The notes: generated by a model not told the origin, from the sequence alone. Shown: positions 25,734-34,979, counted from the stretch's first letter. The stretch is 64,000 bases of DNA from Leptospira venezuelensis (GCF_002150035.1 NZ_NETS01000011.1:434001-498000); one strand, 5' to 3'. A program made the numbers and translations.

Positions 25734-26168
25734 ATAAAAAACTCCTGATTAGCTGAATGTTTCGCTCCCTTATATTTATTTATCGTTTAGAAACAAAAAA
25801 GGGATATAGATATCGAAATAGATCCGTTTAATATATTTTAATGAGTTATAAGCATATTAAACAAATTAAATGTACCAAAATAGCCTGAAACATTCGTTCC
25901 TGTTGGTATTCGATAAGTAACAAAATTGGGAAATACTTTTTTATTCTTTTGGGAAATTAATAAGAACGAAGGATCTCAAAGAAATCATATAGAGTGAAGT
26001 ACAATAAAACGAAAATAAATTTCCAGAAGATAAAATGAATCCATTTAGATAGAAATTTCAGACAGTTTATTCTATAAAATGTATCTTATTTAAACGAAAG
26101 AAAATGCAAAAATATATCTTTTTCTTCTTCCCATCTAATGTCCCCACCCTATTACTTCTAACTACCGT
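25734..26168. promoter_or_regulatory. 435-bp promoter region of the encapsulin operon
   Basis: This AT-rich divergent gap has no credible gene. An inverted repeat GTTTAATAT (25826-25834) / ATATTAAAC (25854-25862) has a 19-base spacer. A second pair, GAATGTTTC (25755-25763) / GAAACATTC (25887-25895), encloses the first one, so the two are nested about 95-160 bases upstream of the shell start. These are candidate operators or an mRNA leader structure. No FNR, sigma-54 or riboswitch consensus was seen. Confidence 0.4.
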
Positions 26169-27473
26169 ATGGCGAAAAATTTCCGGAAATTAGGTAGCAT
26201 TCTTCTTCTACTTTTATCTTTCTGCGTTTCCTGTTCTTCTCTTTTGAAAAGAGAAGATTATGCACCTGCCAAAAAAGAATGGGCCAAAGGAAATCCCAAA
26301 TCAGCCTTAGAAAGTTTCCCCTCAAGAGAGAAAGGGACTTTTATTACAGCTCTTGAAAAAGCTATCCTAGGTTTTTATACCCAAGAGAACGATATCTCAA
26401 AACTGCAAGATATCGCAGAAGAGAACAAATCCAGACTCAGATTTAGTGCGAGCAGAGAATTACGTTCCTTCTTCTATTCGGAAACTCCTGAAGGTTATTA
26501 TGCATCCGAGGCAGAAGTTATCTTCCTTCATATTCTATTAGGTCTTTATTATGCAAAGAAGGAACAATACGAAGAAGCTTTAGTAGAAGCAAGATACGCT
26601 TCTAACTTATTAAATGGAGAATGGAGTGCAGAAGGTCAATTTGATGATCCTAACTTAAGGATATTACTCGCTTCTCTTTGGACTGCATGCGGGGATTGGC
26701 AGGAGGCAAAAGTAGATTTAAGAGCCGCGTTAAGGCTTTCTCCAAAATCAGGTTGGCTTAGACAATATGCTTATTCAGAGCAGGCTCCCCAAAATATCTT
26801 TTTAGTATTCGGAGGTCCTGGGCCAGAACCTTTTATGGATCCTGAAACAAACTTAAATTTGGTAAGAGGGCTCAGAAAATTAGGATTTCAATTTAAGGGA
26901 GAAAGAAGTGAACTTTCTTGGGTTGATCTGGAAGGAAATCAGGACAAACTACACTTAAGCCCTTCTACCCAAAATTGGTATCAAAGACATCTAGACAGAG
27001 ATAATTCTATTCATGAGATTATTGATGATTCTAAATATTTTCAATTAGTTACTCTTAGCACAACTAAACAAGCATCCATCTTAGCAGCAAAAATCGCAGG
27101 GAGTATCGCAGTGGGAAGCGTTATAGTTGCGTTAGGAGGAGGAATCATGTATTTAGGATTGGAAATTCATTCAAATGAGATAGGAGCTATCGGTTTAGTT
27201 ATCGCAATATCCGGAGTTAAGCTGGCTGCAAAATGGATAGATAGATCGATCCAGACTTCTAAGAAAGAATTTGCGGAAGATATAGATATTTCAGCAAATT
27301 ACAGATATGTCCGTTTTTTACCCGAATATCTTTGGTTTGGATCTTCTAAATCTAATTTAAGATTTCCTAAAATAAAGGAGAAACAATCCGGAACGGAAAT
27401 TTTACAAATTTCTACCTTTGGAAAAATTCCGGTTACTTTTGGTTTTTATCCGGATGTAAAAACAGGAAACTAA
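26169..27473 (+). CDS. TPR-like lipoprotein of unknown function
   Basis: The protein has 434 residues with start ATG 26169. The signal peptide ends in a lipobox-like SFCVSC, with Cys22 the likely lipid site. Helical pairs with TPR spacing lie at about residues 110-205 (VIFLHILLGLYYAKKEQYEE, ALVEARYASNLL, LRILLASLWTACGDWQEAKV, DLRAALRLSP). From about 295 to 350 a Gly/Ala-rich stretch forms two likely membrane helices (AGSIAVGSVIVALGGGIMYL and GAIGLVIAISGVKLAA). The rest is beta-rich. This resembles a family of uncharacterised bacterial lipoproteins (COG3014-like), but I am not certain. It converges on the LpoB-like gene, with a four-base overlap at the stops. Confidence 0.7.
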   Translation: MAKNFRKLGSILLLLLSFCVSCSSLLKREDYAPAKKEWAKGNPKSALESFPSREKGTFITALEKAILGFYTQENDISKLQDIAEENKSRLRFSASRELRSFFYSETPEGYYASEAEVIFLHILLGLYYAKKEQYEEALVEARYASNLLNGEWSAEGQFDDPNLRILLASLWTACGDWQEAKVDLRAALRLSPKSGWLRQYAYSEQAPQNIFLVFGGPGPEPFMDPETNLNLVRGLRKLGFQFKGERSELSWVDLEGNQDKLHLSPSTQNWYQRHLDRDNSIHEIIDDSKYFQLVTLSTTKQASILAAKIAGSIAVGSVIVALGGGIMYLGLEIHSNEIGAIGLVIAISGVKLAAKWIDRSIQTSKKEFAEDIDISANYRYVRFLPEYLWFGSSKSNLRFPKIKEKQSGTEILQISTFGKIPVTFGFYPDVKTGN

Positions 27474-28057
27474 AGTCCATAACCTTCCATATTACTGACT
27501 TTCAAAAACTTTTTATCAGATTGCCAAACAATCTCACTCGATTCCACACTAGTTAAACGAAGAGTGATCAGTATATATTGGATCTTCTTCCCATTTTCAT
27601 AATTCACTAAATCATTTAATTCACCGCTTAAACGGTAACTTGGGGATTTCAATTTTCCAAAATCCAATTTGGTTTCGGACGACGTAATTCCTGATTTATT
27701 CAAACTGATCTCATCCAAAGAAGCTTTTCTTTGAGAGGTATCCACAAATGGGATTTTATTAGAGGTTAAGTTTGTAACTATCTCATTTGCTAAAATTTTA
27801 GTCTCTATATGTTCGGAAGTATTATTTTTGAATTTTTGGAGTTCGATATAACCCTTAATTGAGTCCTTTTTATAAAAATCGGAAAGTGAGACGCTCATAT
27901 TCTGCACAGTTTCTCTAACTTCCAGGACCCCCCATTGTTTTGTGCCTGCGGCCTCACCTGGATCCCGATATTCTACGCTCGCGCAATAATAAAAATTTAA
28001 TATGATGAATGTAGGAAGAAGATAGAATTTCATATACGAGTTGAACAGTATCTTCAC
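27470..28057 (-). CDS. LpoB-like lipoprotein
   Basis: The frame starts at GTG 28057; the internal ATG at 28033 gives a cleaner signal peptide (MKFYLLPTFIILNFYYC) and may be the true start, giving 187 residues. The Cys of NFYYC is the lipidation site. The mature domain has the pattern of penicillin-binding-protein activator LpoB and relatives. It comprises QNMSVSLSDFYKKDSIKGYI, 'E.QKFKNNTSEHIETKILANEI', IPFVDTSQR, PSYRLSGELNDLV and then ILITLRLTSVESSEIVWQSD. In enterobacteria LpoB contacts PBP1b from the outer membrane. Many spirochaetes carry this fold in lipoproteins without proof of that role. Confidence 0.7.
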   Translation of the reverse strand: MKILFNSYMKFYLLPTFIILNFYYCASVEYRDPGEAAGTKQWGVLEVRETVQNMSVSLSDFYKKDSIKGYIELQKFKNNTSEHIETKILANEIVTNLTSNKIPFVDTSQRKASLDEISLNKSGITSSETKLDFGKLKSPSYRLSGELNDLVNYENGKKIQYILITLRLTSVESSEIVWQSDKKFLKVSNMEGYGL

Positions 28058-28138
28058 CTAAAAATACGAAAAGCAAAAAACAAAAATCTTGCCATTCCTT
28101 TAAAAATAGTCAGTCTAAGACAAAACCCAAGAAAACCT

Positions 28139-28978
28139 ATGAAACGTTCCATCATATCAAAAGAAGGGGTCGGAATCTCGGCCACAGTGATCCAAAGAAG
28201 AGAATTATATCTTTCCAGAGTTATTACAGATCTACCCACCCTTGTATTTGTCAAAAAAGGGATCAAAAGTCTAAAACAGAACGATCTTGAATTGGATATC
28301 AAATCTGGAGAGGCTGTAGCGATTGCGGGAGGCCAAGCATTCGATGTGATCAATCGGCCTGATAATGGGGAATTCGAGGCGGCATGGATTGCATTCCATC
28401 CAAATGTGATCCGAAATTATAAACCAAACGATCAAAACCTGAAAGATATAGAATCTGCATTTATTTTTTCTAATATACTTTCTGGATTTTCAGACGCATT
28501 TCAACTCGCAAGAGAATCTATTACCACAGATAGATTAATTTCTGAACAGGTTGCGATCCATAGAGCAACTGAGATATTGATTTGGCTAGGAGAATATGGT
28601 AGAAAATTTAAGTTACCTTCTGCTGAAGGTACCTCGCAAAAGGTTCGATCCTTCGTGAGTGCAAGTCCTGCAAAAGACTGGTCCGCCATTGAAATTGCTG
28701 ATCGTTTAGAAATGAGCGAGGCTACTTTAAGAAGAAGACTTTCTTCGGAACTTTCTTCCTTTTCTGAAATATTAATCGATGTCAGAATGTCATTTGCTCT
28801 TTCCCTATTGCAGTCAACGGATAGAAGTATAGGAGAGATCGCAAGGGAAGTAGGATACGATTCCGCATCCAGATTTGCGGTCCGATTTCGGGACAGATTC
28901 GGATATTCTCCCACAATGTTAAGGAGGGAAGCGAGTCGTGATCGGAACGGCACAATCCTTGATCGGGTCCGGACATAA
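28139..28978 (+). CDS. AraC-family transcriptional regulator
   Basis: The protein has 279 residues with ATG 28139. The N-terminal 170 residues form a cupin-like sensing domain (KRSIISKEGVGISATVIQRR, the hairpin SGEAVAIAGGQAFDVINR). The C-terminal AraC domain (about 185-275) has two helix-turn-helix units, SAIEIADRLEMSEATLRRRL and SIGEIAREVGYDSASRFAVR, and the end motif FRDRFGYSPTMLRRE. The overall layout matches small-molecule AraC regulators such as those with an N-terminal DNA-unrelated arm. It is followed 78 bp later by a PEBP gene on the same strand, so that gene is the likely target, but this is context only. Confidence 0.85.
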   Translation: MKRSIISKEGVGISATVIQRRELYLSRVITDLPTLVFVKKGIKSLKQNDLELDIKSGEAVAIAGGQAFDVINRPDNGEFEAAWIAFHPNVIRNYKPNDQNLKDIESAFIFSNILSGFSDAFQLARESITTDRLISEQVAIHRATEILIWLGEYGRKFKLPSAEGTSQKVRSFVSASPAKDWSAIEIADRLEMSEATLRRRLSSELSSFSEILIDVRMSFALSLLQSTDRSIGEIAREVGYDSASRFAVRFRDRFGYSPTMLRREASRDRNGTILDRVRT

Positions 28979-29056
28979 GGTCCTTTTTTTCATAAATTTG
29001 GAATGCATAGTTAGATTTCCGATGTTATTCTGCAACGCGTAGAACTCGGAGGTTTT

Positions 29057-29614
29057 ATGAAGAAATTCCTATCGTTTCAAAACGGTATATTACTTTGTGT
29101 TTTATTCTTTGCTGGATCCGCGTTTGCCGGCGACTTAAAGGTCACTAGCTCCGCCCTCAAAGAAGGAGGAACAATCACTAACACTCATGTATTTTCAGGA
29201 TTCGGATGTTCCGGAGAAAATAACTCTCCTGACTTACAGTGGTCAGGCGCTCCAAAAGAAACTAAGTTTTTTGCTGTGACTGCATACGATCCAGATGCTC
29301 CTACTGGAAGTGGATGGTGGCATTGGACTGTGATCAATATTCCTGCCTCTGTCACAAGCCTTCCCGCAAAAGCAGGCAACGATAAAGGACCTCTTCCTGC
29401 TGGTGCTGTCCAAGGAAGAACTGATTTTGGTAAACCTGGATACGGTGGACCTTGTCCTCCGAAAGGTGATAAGCCTCATCGCTATATCTTCAAGGTATTT
29501 GCACTAAAGGATAAGATTGATCTGGATGACGAAGCTTCCGGCGCTTTAGTTGGATTTTACATCAATTCCTTAAAACTTGCAGAAGGAAAATTGACTGCTA
29601 AATACGGAAGATAA
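29057..29614 (+). CDS. Exported PEBP (YbhB/YbcL) family protein
   Basis: The protein has 185 residues with GGAGG before ATG 29057. A cleavable signal peptide (MKKFLSFQNG, a hydrophobic core and SAFAG) sends it to the periplasm. The PEBP/Raf-kinase-inhibitor-like core is clear: NNSPDLQWSGAPKETKFFAV near 55-75, AYDPDAPTGSGWWHWTVINI (the ligand-pocket Asp-Pro-Asp-Ala-Pro and His-Trp) near 76-97, YGGPCPPKGDKPHRYIFKVF near 128-148. The pocket residues of the family are all present. Bacterial YbhB/YbcL proteins bind small anions; the in vivo ligand is unknown. A GC-rich terminator follows. Confidence 0.92.
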   Translation: MKKFLSFQNGILLCVLFFAGSAFAGDLKVTSSALKEGGTITNTHVFSGFGCSGENNSPDLQWSGAPKETKFFAVTAYDPDAPTGSGWWHWTVINIPASVTSLPAKAGNDKGPLPAGAVQGRTDFGKPGYGGPCPPKGDKPHRYIFKVFALKDKIDLDDEASGALVGFYINSLKLAEGKLTAKYGR

Positions 29615-29624
29615 TTTTCTTTTT

Positions 29625-29650
29625 CCGAAGTCGGGAGAACCCGGCTTCGG
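29625..29650 (+). terminator. Rho-independent-type terminator after the PEBP gene
   Basis: CCGAAGTCGGG (29625-29635) and CCCGGCTTCGG (29640-29650) form an 11-bp stem with one U-G pair and an AGAA loop. ATATTT follows. It sits ten bases past the stop. Confidence 0.7.
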
Positions 29651-29698
29651 ATATTTACGGGAATAGATAATATTAGAAAAACAAAATCGATCTAAAAA

Positions 29699-29944
29699 TT
29701 ATTCTGCGTTCAATAGAGTAAGCGCAATCTCTTTAGAACAATCATACGCTTCTATATCCAGCACGAAATCATCGCCTGAGGTTATATTTGTCAAGATCTC
29801 GGTACCACTACTTCTCAACTCACCGGTGATTAGGTGATCTAACTGCATGTATTCTACATTACCAATTCCGAATGTATATCCATGCTCAGTAAGTATGATC
29901 ATTTTGTTCGACTTCTCATTGATGCCGGCGATCCTTCCTTTCAT
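29699..29944 (-). CDS. Small conserved-looking protein of unknown function
   Basis: The protein has 81 residues. A very strong GGGAGG ribosome site precedes ATG 29944, which with the even composition argues for a real gene. No signal peptide or membrane segment is seen. The sequence (MKGRIAGINEKSNKMIILTE, HGYTFGIGNVEYMQLDHLIT) reads as a short beta barrel of the kind found in cold-shock-like or SH3-like domains, with a KGRI start. This resembles the first strands of cold-shock-domain proteins (K-G-x-I/V-x-x-x). Function is unknown. Confidence 0.65.
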   Translation of the reverse strand: MKGRIAGINEKSNKMIILTEHGYTFGIGNVEYMQLDHLITGELRSSGTEILTNITSGDDFVLDIEAYDCSKEIALTLLNAE

Positions 29945-30145
29945 TATTCCTCCCTAATGAAACTAGATAAAAATGGTTATAAGTATAGACGGATCATATA
30001 AAAAATCCCTACACTATGTCTTACGATTTCAAAAAAATTCGCAAAAAATATTAAGTTAAATGTTAATTAGCCGACCTATGGCCATGAGTCTCTTGAGTAA
30101 TAGATCGACTTTTTAAACGAGTCCAAACTAGTATACATTGTAAGT

Positions 30146-30931
30146 ATGTCAGCCTCAGATATAATCCAAAAGACCTGGCCTTCATCCGAGATCGTATCGG
30201 ATCTAGCGGAAGTGCGTAAACATGCACCTCTTACCCACGTTATCACGAATATTGTTGTAACAAATTGGACTGCGAATGTCCTTCTGGCAGCTGGAGCTTC
30301 TCCTGCTATGGTCATCGCTGAAGAAGAAGTTTCCGATTTTGCGGCAATAGCGGGAGGAATGCTGATTAACGTTGGGACCATCAATAGCTTTGATGCCAAA
30401 TCAATGAAGTTAGCTGCAATCGCTGCCCAAAAAGCTAAAACTCCTTGGGTTTTAGATCCTGTTGCAGTAGGCGCTCTTAGATATAGAACTGAAATCGCCA
30501 AAGATCTTTTACAATATAAACCGACTGTCATCCGAGGAAATGCGTCAGAGATACTTGCTCTTGCAGGTGCTGCAGGCGGAGGAAAAGGTGTGGATTCTAC
30601 TGCTTCATCTTCTGATGCAATTCATTTGGCGAAAGAACTGGCAATCAACACTGGAGCGGTCATTGCAGTCAGCGGAGAAATAGATTATATCACAAATGGA
30701 AAAGCGACCATTGCTGTACCTGGAGGTCATATTCTAATGACCAAGGTAACAGGAGTTGGATGTTCTTTAGGAGCATTGATGGCATCCTTCTTAAGTGTTC
30801 AAAAAGATCCATTACTTGCAGCAGTTTCCGCATCGGCTGTTTTTGCAATCGCAGGTTCCAGAGCCGCAGAAAGATCTTCTGGCACGGGTAGTTTTGCCGT
30901 AGCATTCTTAGACGAACTAAGTAATCTATAG
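30146..30931 (+). CDS. thiM: Hydroxyethylthiazole kinase
   Basis: The protein has 261 residues, full length for ThiM of the ribokinase-like fold. Signatures are THVITNIVVTNWTANVLLAA near 28-48, GASPAMV near 49, GMLINVGTINSF near 68, PWVLDPVAVGALRYRT near 92, IRGNASEILALAG near 122 and the catalytic segment TKVTGVGCSLGALM near 197-210, with the Cys of VGCSLGA in the active site. It phosphorylates 4-methyl-5-(2-hydroxyethyl)thiazole for thiamine salvage. It is monocistronic here; no other thi gene is in the window. I looked for a TPP riboswitch upstream and did not see one. Confidence 0.93.
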   Translation: MSASDIIQKTWPSSEIVSDLAEVRKHAPLTHVITNIVVTNWTANVLLAAGASPAMVIAEEEVSDFAAIAGGMLINVGTINSFDAKSMKLAAIAAQKAKTPWVLDPVAVGALRYRTEIAKDLLQYKPTVIRGNASEILALAGAAGGGKGVDSTASSSDAIHLAKELAINTGAVIAVSGEIDYITNGKATIAVPGGHILMTKVTGVGCSLGALMASFLSVQKDPLLAAVSASAVFAIAGSRAAERSSGTGSFAVAFLDELSNL

Positions 30932-30948
30932 GCGAAAAACCAATTAGT

Positions 30949-31599
30949 TTACGGTAATAAACCTATATCGCTCGCCTTTCGCACCAATTCTGCTCTATTA
31001 TGTACATTCAGCTTTTTGTATATATTCTTCACATGATGCTGGACGGTATATTTACTGACTTTTAAGAATTCGGCAACTCTTCCGATCGTTTTCCCTTTTA
31101 CCATTTCATCCAAGATCTGCTTTTCTTTAGGAGTCAATTTAAATTCTCCAGAATAATCCTTTTGTTTAAAACTATTCAATACTCGAAATGCAATAGTAGG
31201 TGTAATAATTGCTCCTCCTTTCAGGACAGTATCGACTACATCGGCAATATCTTTCAGTTCTGATTTTAGAATATAACCTATCGCACCGTTCTTTAAGGAT
31301 TCGTAAATCAGTTCATCTGAATTCATATTAGAGAGCATAATTTTAGAAATCTCAGGATCTCTTGCAGATATTTTTCCAGCAAGTTCCACTCCATTCATTT
31401 CAGCTAACATGATATCCAGAAAAATAATATCTAAGGACCTACCCTTTTCATCTTCCCAGAAAGATTCTGCGGATTCCCAATGAAACACTCCACCTATCTC
31501 AGGAATAGATTCCAAGGTTTTTAAGATCTGGTCTTTAAAACTTTCGTCGTTTTCTACAATTCCTACTTTGATATCTGAATTTTTCATGATCGTATTCAC
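30949..31599 (-). CDS. NarL/FixJ-type response regulator
   Basis: The protein has 216 residues. The receiver domain has the phospho-acceptor Asp in DIIFLDIMLAEMNG near residue 59, acidic residues ENDE near the N-terminus and the Lys in KSEL near 110. The C-terminal LuxR-type domain carries the helix-turn-helix LTPKEKQILDEMVKGKTIGR, VAEFLKVSKYTVQHHVKNIY, KKLNVHNRAELVRKA. It is seven bases downstream of the hybrid kinase gene. The kinase C-terminus has a NarX-like core, the usual partner of NarL-type regulators, so the pair is a cognate two-component system. Confidence 0.93.
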   Translation of the reverse strand: MNTIMKNSDIKVGIVENDESFKDQILKTLESIPEIGGVFHWESAESFWEDEKGRSLDIIFLDIMLAEMNGVELAGKISARDPEISKIMLSNMNSDELIYESLKNGAIGYILKSELKDIADVVDTVLKGGAIITPTIAFRVLNSFKQKDYSGEFKLTPKEKQILDEMVKGKTIGRVAEFLKVSKYTVQHHVKNIYKKLNVHNRAELVRKASDIGLLP

Positions 31600-31606
31600 A
31601 CCTTAT

Positions 31607-34600
31607 TTATTTTACGGAAAAATTTCCGGCTGGGATATTTATTTTTATTTTATACATATTTTCGACTAAGGACATTTCAACTTTTCCGCCGAGGCCAGAT
31701 ATCCGATATATCAGATTTTCTGTTCCTCTTCCTGTTTTATGTTTTTTCAAATGATAAGAAGACTCTACATTCATTTCCGTGATCAGATGTCCGTTTTCCA
31801 AATAGAAATTCCATTTAGCTACACCTTGGCCATATTTTAGATCGTTATTGGTGATCTCATTTACAATACTATAAAGTTCTATAATAGAAGTTTCCTTCCG
31901 CTCTTCTTCAAAAAACTGAAGCAACTCTTCTTGGCATTCAAATTCTAAGTCCCTTTCCACATCAGAATATCTTCTGAGTAAAACTAAGTTGATCCCTGTG
32001 ATAAAATTCTCAGATAATAAACCTAAATCTTCTATCTTCAACATTTGTTCTCTTAAGATGTAGATAGATTGATTTACAGCTTCGTTGATCTTTCTAAAGA
32101 TTGGTCTATCTTCTTGGTTTTGAGAAAGTAATTCTTCTGATAAAAATTTTAAATCAGTAAGTTTTCCACCCAGGTGATCGTGTAAGTCGATATTGATCCT
32201 TTGCCTTACGTTATTAACTGCTTCTCTTTTTTCGTTTTCTTGGTTTAGACGACTTTTGTGCCCATCTGCCAAAGCGAGTAAATTATTGATCCTTAAAATT
32301 AATTCTTCAAAATCGAAAGGTTTAAGTAGATAATCATTTGCACCATTATTCAATGCTGCCATCAGATCCTTGTCCTGATTTTTTGCTGTCAACATAAGAA
32401 TAGGAAGTTCCAATGTGCTAAGTGTTTTACGGATCTCTCTAGCCGTGTCTAAACCGGACATTTTAGGCATCATCACATCTAAGATAACAACATCGAATGC
32501 CTTATCTTTTTGTAAAATTTCTAGGGCTTCTATTCCGCTTTTCGCAGTGACAGAGGAAATATTTCTTAAAGAAAGATAGTTTTGTATTACCTGCAAGTTT
32601 ACAGGTTCGTCGTCTACTACCAAGATCCTAGAATTCTTTTCTGAATCAGCGGATTCATTTTGTAGGGCTACAGTTGAGTTTGGATGATTCCCTTCTTTAT
32701 AATTTTTTAATTCTTTTCCATCGGATTTTTGGATCTTTCCAGAAACCAAAGGGATTGTAAAATAAAAGCGGGAACCTTGTCCAGGACTGGATTCTACTCC
32801 AATTTCTCCCCCATGCAACGCGACCAAGGCTCTACTGATTGAAAGTCCTAGTCCTGCGCCAGAGCTATTTTTAGCGTCTCCTCTTTCGACCTGTTCAAAA
32901 AATTCGAATACCTTTTGGTGTTCCGAAGGATCTATTCCAATCCCCGTATCCGAAACGCTGATCTCTGCGATCCCAAGTGCCTTGATCCGAGCACTGACTA
33001 CGATTTCTCCCTTTTCAGTAAATTTAATCGCATTACTCACTAAATTTTGTAAAATTTGTTGTAGCCTATTCTCATCCGCAAGTAAGTCAGGAAACTCAGG
33101 TAAGATCGCATTTACTAATTTAATCTTAGTTTGATCTGTAGAAATCCGATTCAACTCCAAGGTAAAATTAACAGCTTGGTACAAATCCACTGCTCTTAAA
33201 TTTAGATTTAAGTCCTTATGTTTTAATTTAGAAAAATCTATTATATCATTTACTAAACTAGAAAGCCTTTGCCCGCTTGTGACAATCATTCCCAATTGTC
33301 TTTCTACCGATTGAGACAATGGACCACCTACTCCTCTTTTTAAAGAATCGGCAATCCCTATAATACCTTGTAAAGGAGTTCTTAATTCGTGAGAAGTATT
33401 TGCTAAAAATTCATCCTTTAGTTTATCCAAAGAGATCAATCTTTGGTTGGATTCTTTTAGATCATAAGCTAGTTTTTCTGAAAGTTTATAGGCGCTTGTA
33501 AATCTTTGAGAGACCATAAAGGCCTGTGCCACAAAAAATGAAGCTATTCCGTAAGAAGAGAAGTATGCAGTATTTATGATCATATTCGCATACAATATGT
33601 CGTTTGCAACAACTACGAAAAATAGAAGAAAGAAGAATAAGCCTACATCTGCACCTAACTTCTTATTTCTCATCGCTTTCCAAAAAACGTATACTAGATA
33701 AAAACAAGCTATCGTGACTAAAATCCCAAAAATAGAAATAGTCTTGGAATATACGACTAAAGGAGTGAACAATACAATAAAAGATAACCCGATAACAATA
33801 CTAATTAAAAATCGAATTACTTTTTTGTTTATCTCATCCGGATATAATGTTCGAATGAATAACGGAAAGAATATGGCAATCAAAAAGCTAGATATTAATT
33901 CCAGTCTATATCCCCATTCAAAATCAAAATTAGGAAAGATAGAATATAATATTCTTTCTCCAGTGATCAAGATACGAATGGTCGAACAGATCGTCAGAAT
34001 TCCATAATATAGAGTAGAAGTTTCTCTTCTTAAGAATGCAAATAAGCTAAGGTGATAAAGACCTAAAACAAAAAGTCCTCCCCCCACAAACAGATCTAAT
34101 CTGACGTTACTTTGACGTATTGTAACCAGATCTTTTCTTTTCCCTATAAAGATCTTTGCCCACGGACCGCCTTTAAAATGTGCAAAATTGGAAATCTCTA
34201 TCGCAATTTCGTTTTCTGTTCCTAAATCAAATATTTCACTGACTCCTGGTCTGTATAAAGGTTTGCTTGTTTCGGGAGTTTTTCCAACCACTCCGCTTGA
34301 GATTACTTTCTTTCCATTTATATAAAGTGTGTAAGATGTGGAAGCCTCCAACATCTTGATTGCCATATCCGTCTCCGGTTTTTCTAAACGAAGGAGAACT
34401 TTATAAGTTGCATATCCAAACCCAGGATACTTTTGATCTTTATTTTCATTCCAAACATTCGGAACATCTCCGAATTTGATTTGATCTTTTGATTTTAGAG
34501 AAAGATCTAGATCGGTCTTTAAAGGATTTTTGATCTCGGAAAACAATTGAGACCAATAAAACACCCAATCACCTTCTATACTTAGAGGTTCCTCTTTTCC

Positions 34601-34747
34601 AAAATCCCAATCTTTGCTTAGATCCAATATTCCATTTTCTACTCTTGGTTTTTTCTTTGAGGAAGATCCTGATCCACAACCCGAACTAAAAATTAGTATT
34701 AAGATCAGCAAAACTCCCTGGAATTTTTGAGAGAAAACGGAAACCAT
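31607..34747 (-). CDS. 7TMR-DISM hybrid sensor kinase with two kinase cores
   Basis: The protein has 1046 residues. An N-terminal signal peptide ends in a lipobox-like FSSGC. A beta-jelly-roll 7TMR-DISM extracellular domain follows (about 30-205), then about seven membrane helices (215-400), with SYGIASFFVAQAFMVSQRF the last. Next come a HisKA domain with NTSHELRTPLQG near 450, an HATPase with NAIKFTEKGEI and GIGID boxes (about 565-670) and a receiver domain with DVVILDVMMPKMSG (about 725-840). The last 200 residues are a second core of the NarX type, DLHDHLGGKLTDL, with a poor N box NEITNNDLKYG and a GRGTENLIYRISGLGG box. The second core suits the NarL-type partner encoded seven bases downstream. 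The ligand of the jelly-roll domain is unknown. Confidence 0.9.
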   Translation of the reverse strand: MVSVFSQKFQGVLLILILIFSSGCGSGSSSKKKPRVENGILDLSKDWDFGKEEPLSIEGDWVFYWSQLFSEIKNPLKTDLDLSLKSKDQIKFGDVPNVWNENKDQKYPGFGYATYKVLLRLEKPETDMAIKMLEASTSYTLYINGKKVISSGVVGKTPETSKPLYRPGVSEIFDLGTENEIAIEISNFAHFKGGPWAKIFIGKRKDLVTIRQSNVRLDLFVGGGLFVLGLYHLSLFAFLRRETSTLYYGILTICSTIRILITGERILYSIFPNFDFEWGYRLELISSFLIAIFFPLFIRTLYPDEINKKVIRFLISIVIGLSFIVLFTPLVVYSKTISIFGILVTIACFYLVYVFWKAMRNKKLGADVGLFFFLLFFVVVANDILYANMIINTAYFSSYGIASFFVAQAFMVSQRFTSAYKLSEKLAYDLKESNQRLISLDKLKDEFLANTSHELRTPLQGIIGIADSLKRGVGGPLSQSVERQLGMIVTSGQRLSSLVNDIIDFSKLKHKDLNLNLRAVDLYQAVNFTLELNRISTDQTKIKLVNAILPEFPDLLADENRLQQILQNLVSNAIKFTEKGEIVVSARIKALGIAEISVSDTGIGIDPSEHQKVFEFFEQVERGDAKNSSGAGLGLSISRALVALHGGEIGVESSPGQGSRFYFTIPLVSGKIQKSDGKELKNYKEGNHPNSTVALQNESADSEKNSRILVVDDEPVNLQVIQNYLSLRNISSVTAKSGIEALEILQKDKAFDVVILDVMMPKMSGLDTAREIRKTLSTLELPILMLTAKNQDKDLMAALNNGANDYLLKPFDFEELILRINNLLALADGHKSRLNQENEKREAVNNVRQRINIDLHDHLGGKLTDLKFLSEELLSQNQEDRPIFRKINEAVNQSIYILREQMLKIEDLGLLSENFITGINLVLLRRYSDVERDLEFECQEELLQFFEEERKETSIIELYSIVNEITNNDLKYGQGVAKWNFYLENGHLITEMNVESSYHLKKHKTGRGTENLIYRISGLGGKVEMSLVENMYKIKINIPAGNFSVK

Positions 34748-34940
34748 CTACACTGATTCTTCAGACCATTCCAGATTTATAAACCTTTTTAATGTTTCAG
34801 CTGAACATTCAGGAAAGAAATAGAAGTAGCAAGGTTCTCCCTTATTCTAGGGATTTTTTGGATCCAGCGGACCTTCTTCTTATATTCCTCTAAATGTCAA
34901 AACTTAAGAAATATCAACACATTCTCCAAAATTTTGTCCC

Positions 34941-34968
34941 TTGACTTCTAGTTAGCAAAAATTACAAA
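34941..34968 (+). promoter_or_regulatory. Possible sigma-70 promoter for the CoA-transferase gene
   Basis: TTGACT at 34941-34946, a 16-base spacer and TACAAA at 34963-34968, ending 11 bases before the ATG at 34980. The implied leader is only a few bases long with no Shine-Dalgarno, so the message would be nearly leaderless. Confidence 0.35.
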
Positions 34969-34979
34969 ATTCTTCCGAT

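Noticed and set aside
29945..30145. Possible TPP riboswitch upstream of thiM
   Set aside because: The conserved CTGAGA and ACCTGATCTGG blocks of the thi-box are absent in the 200 bases before the start.
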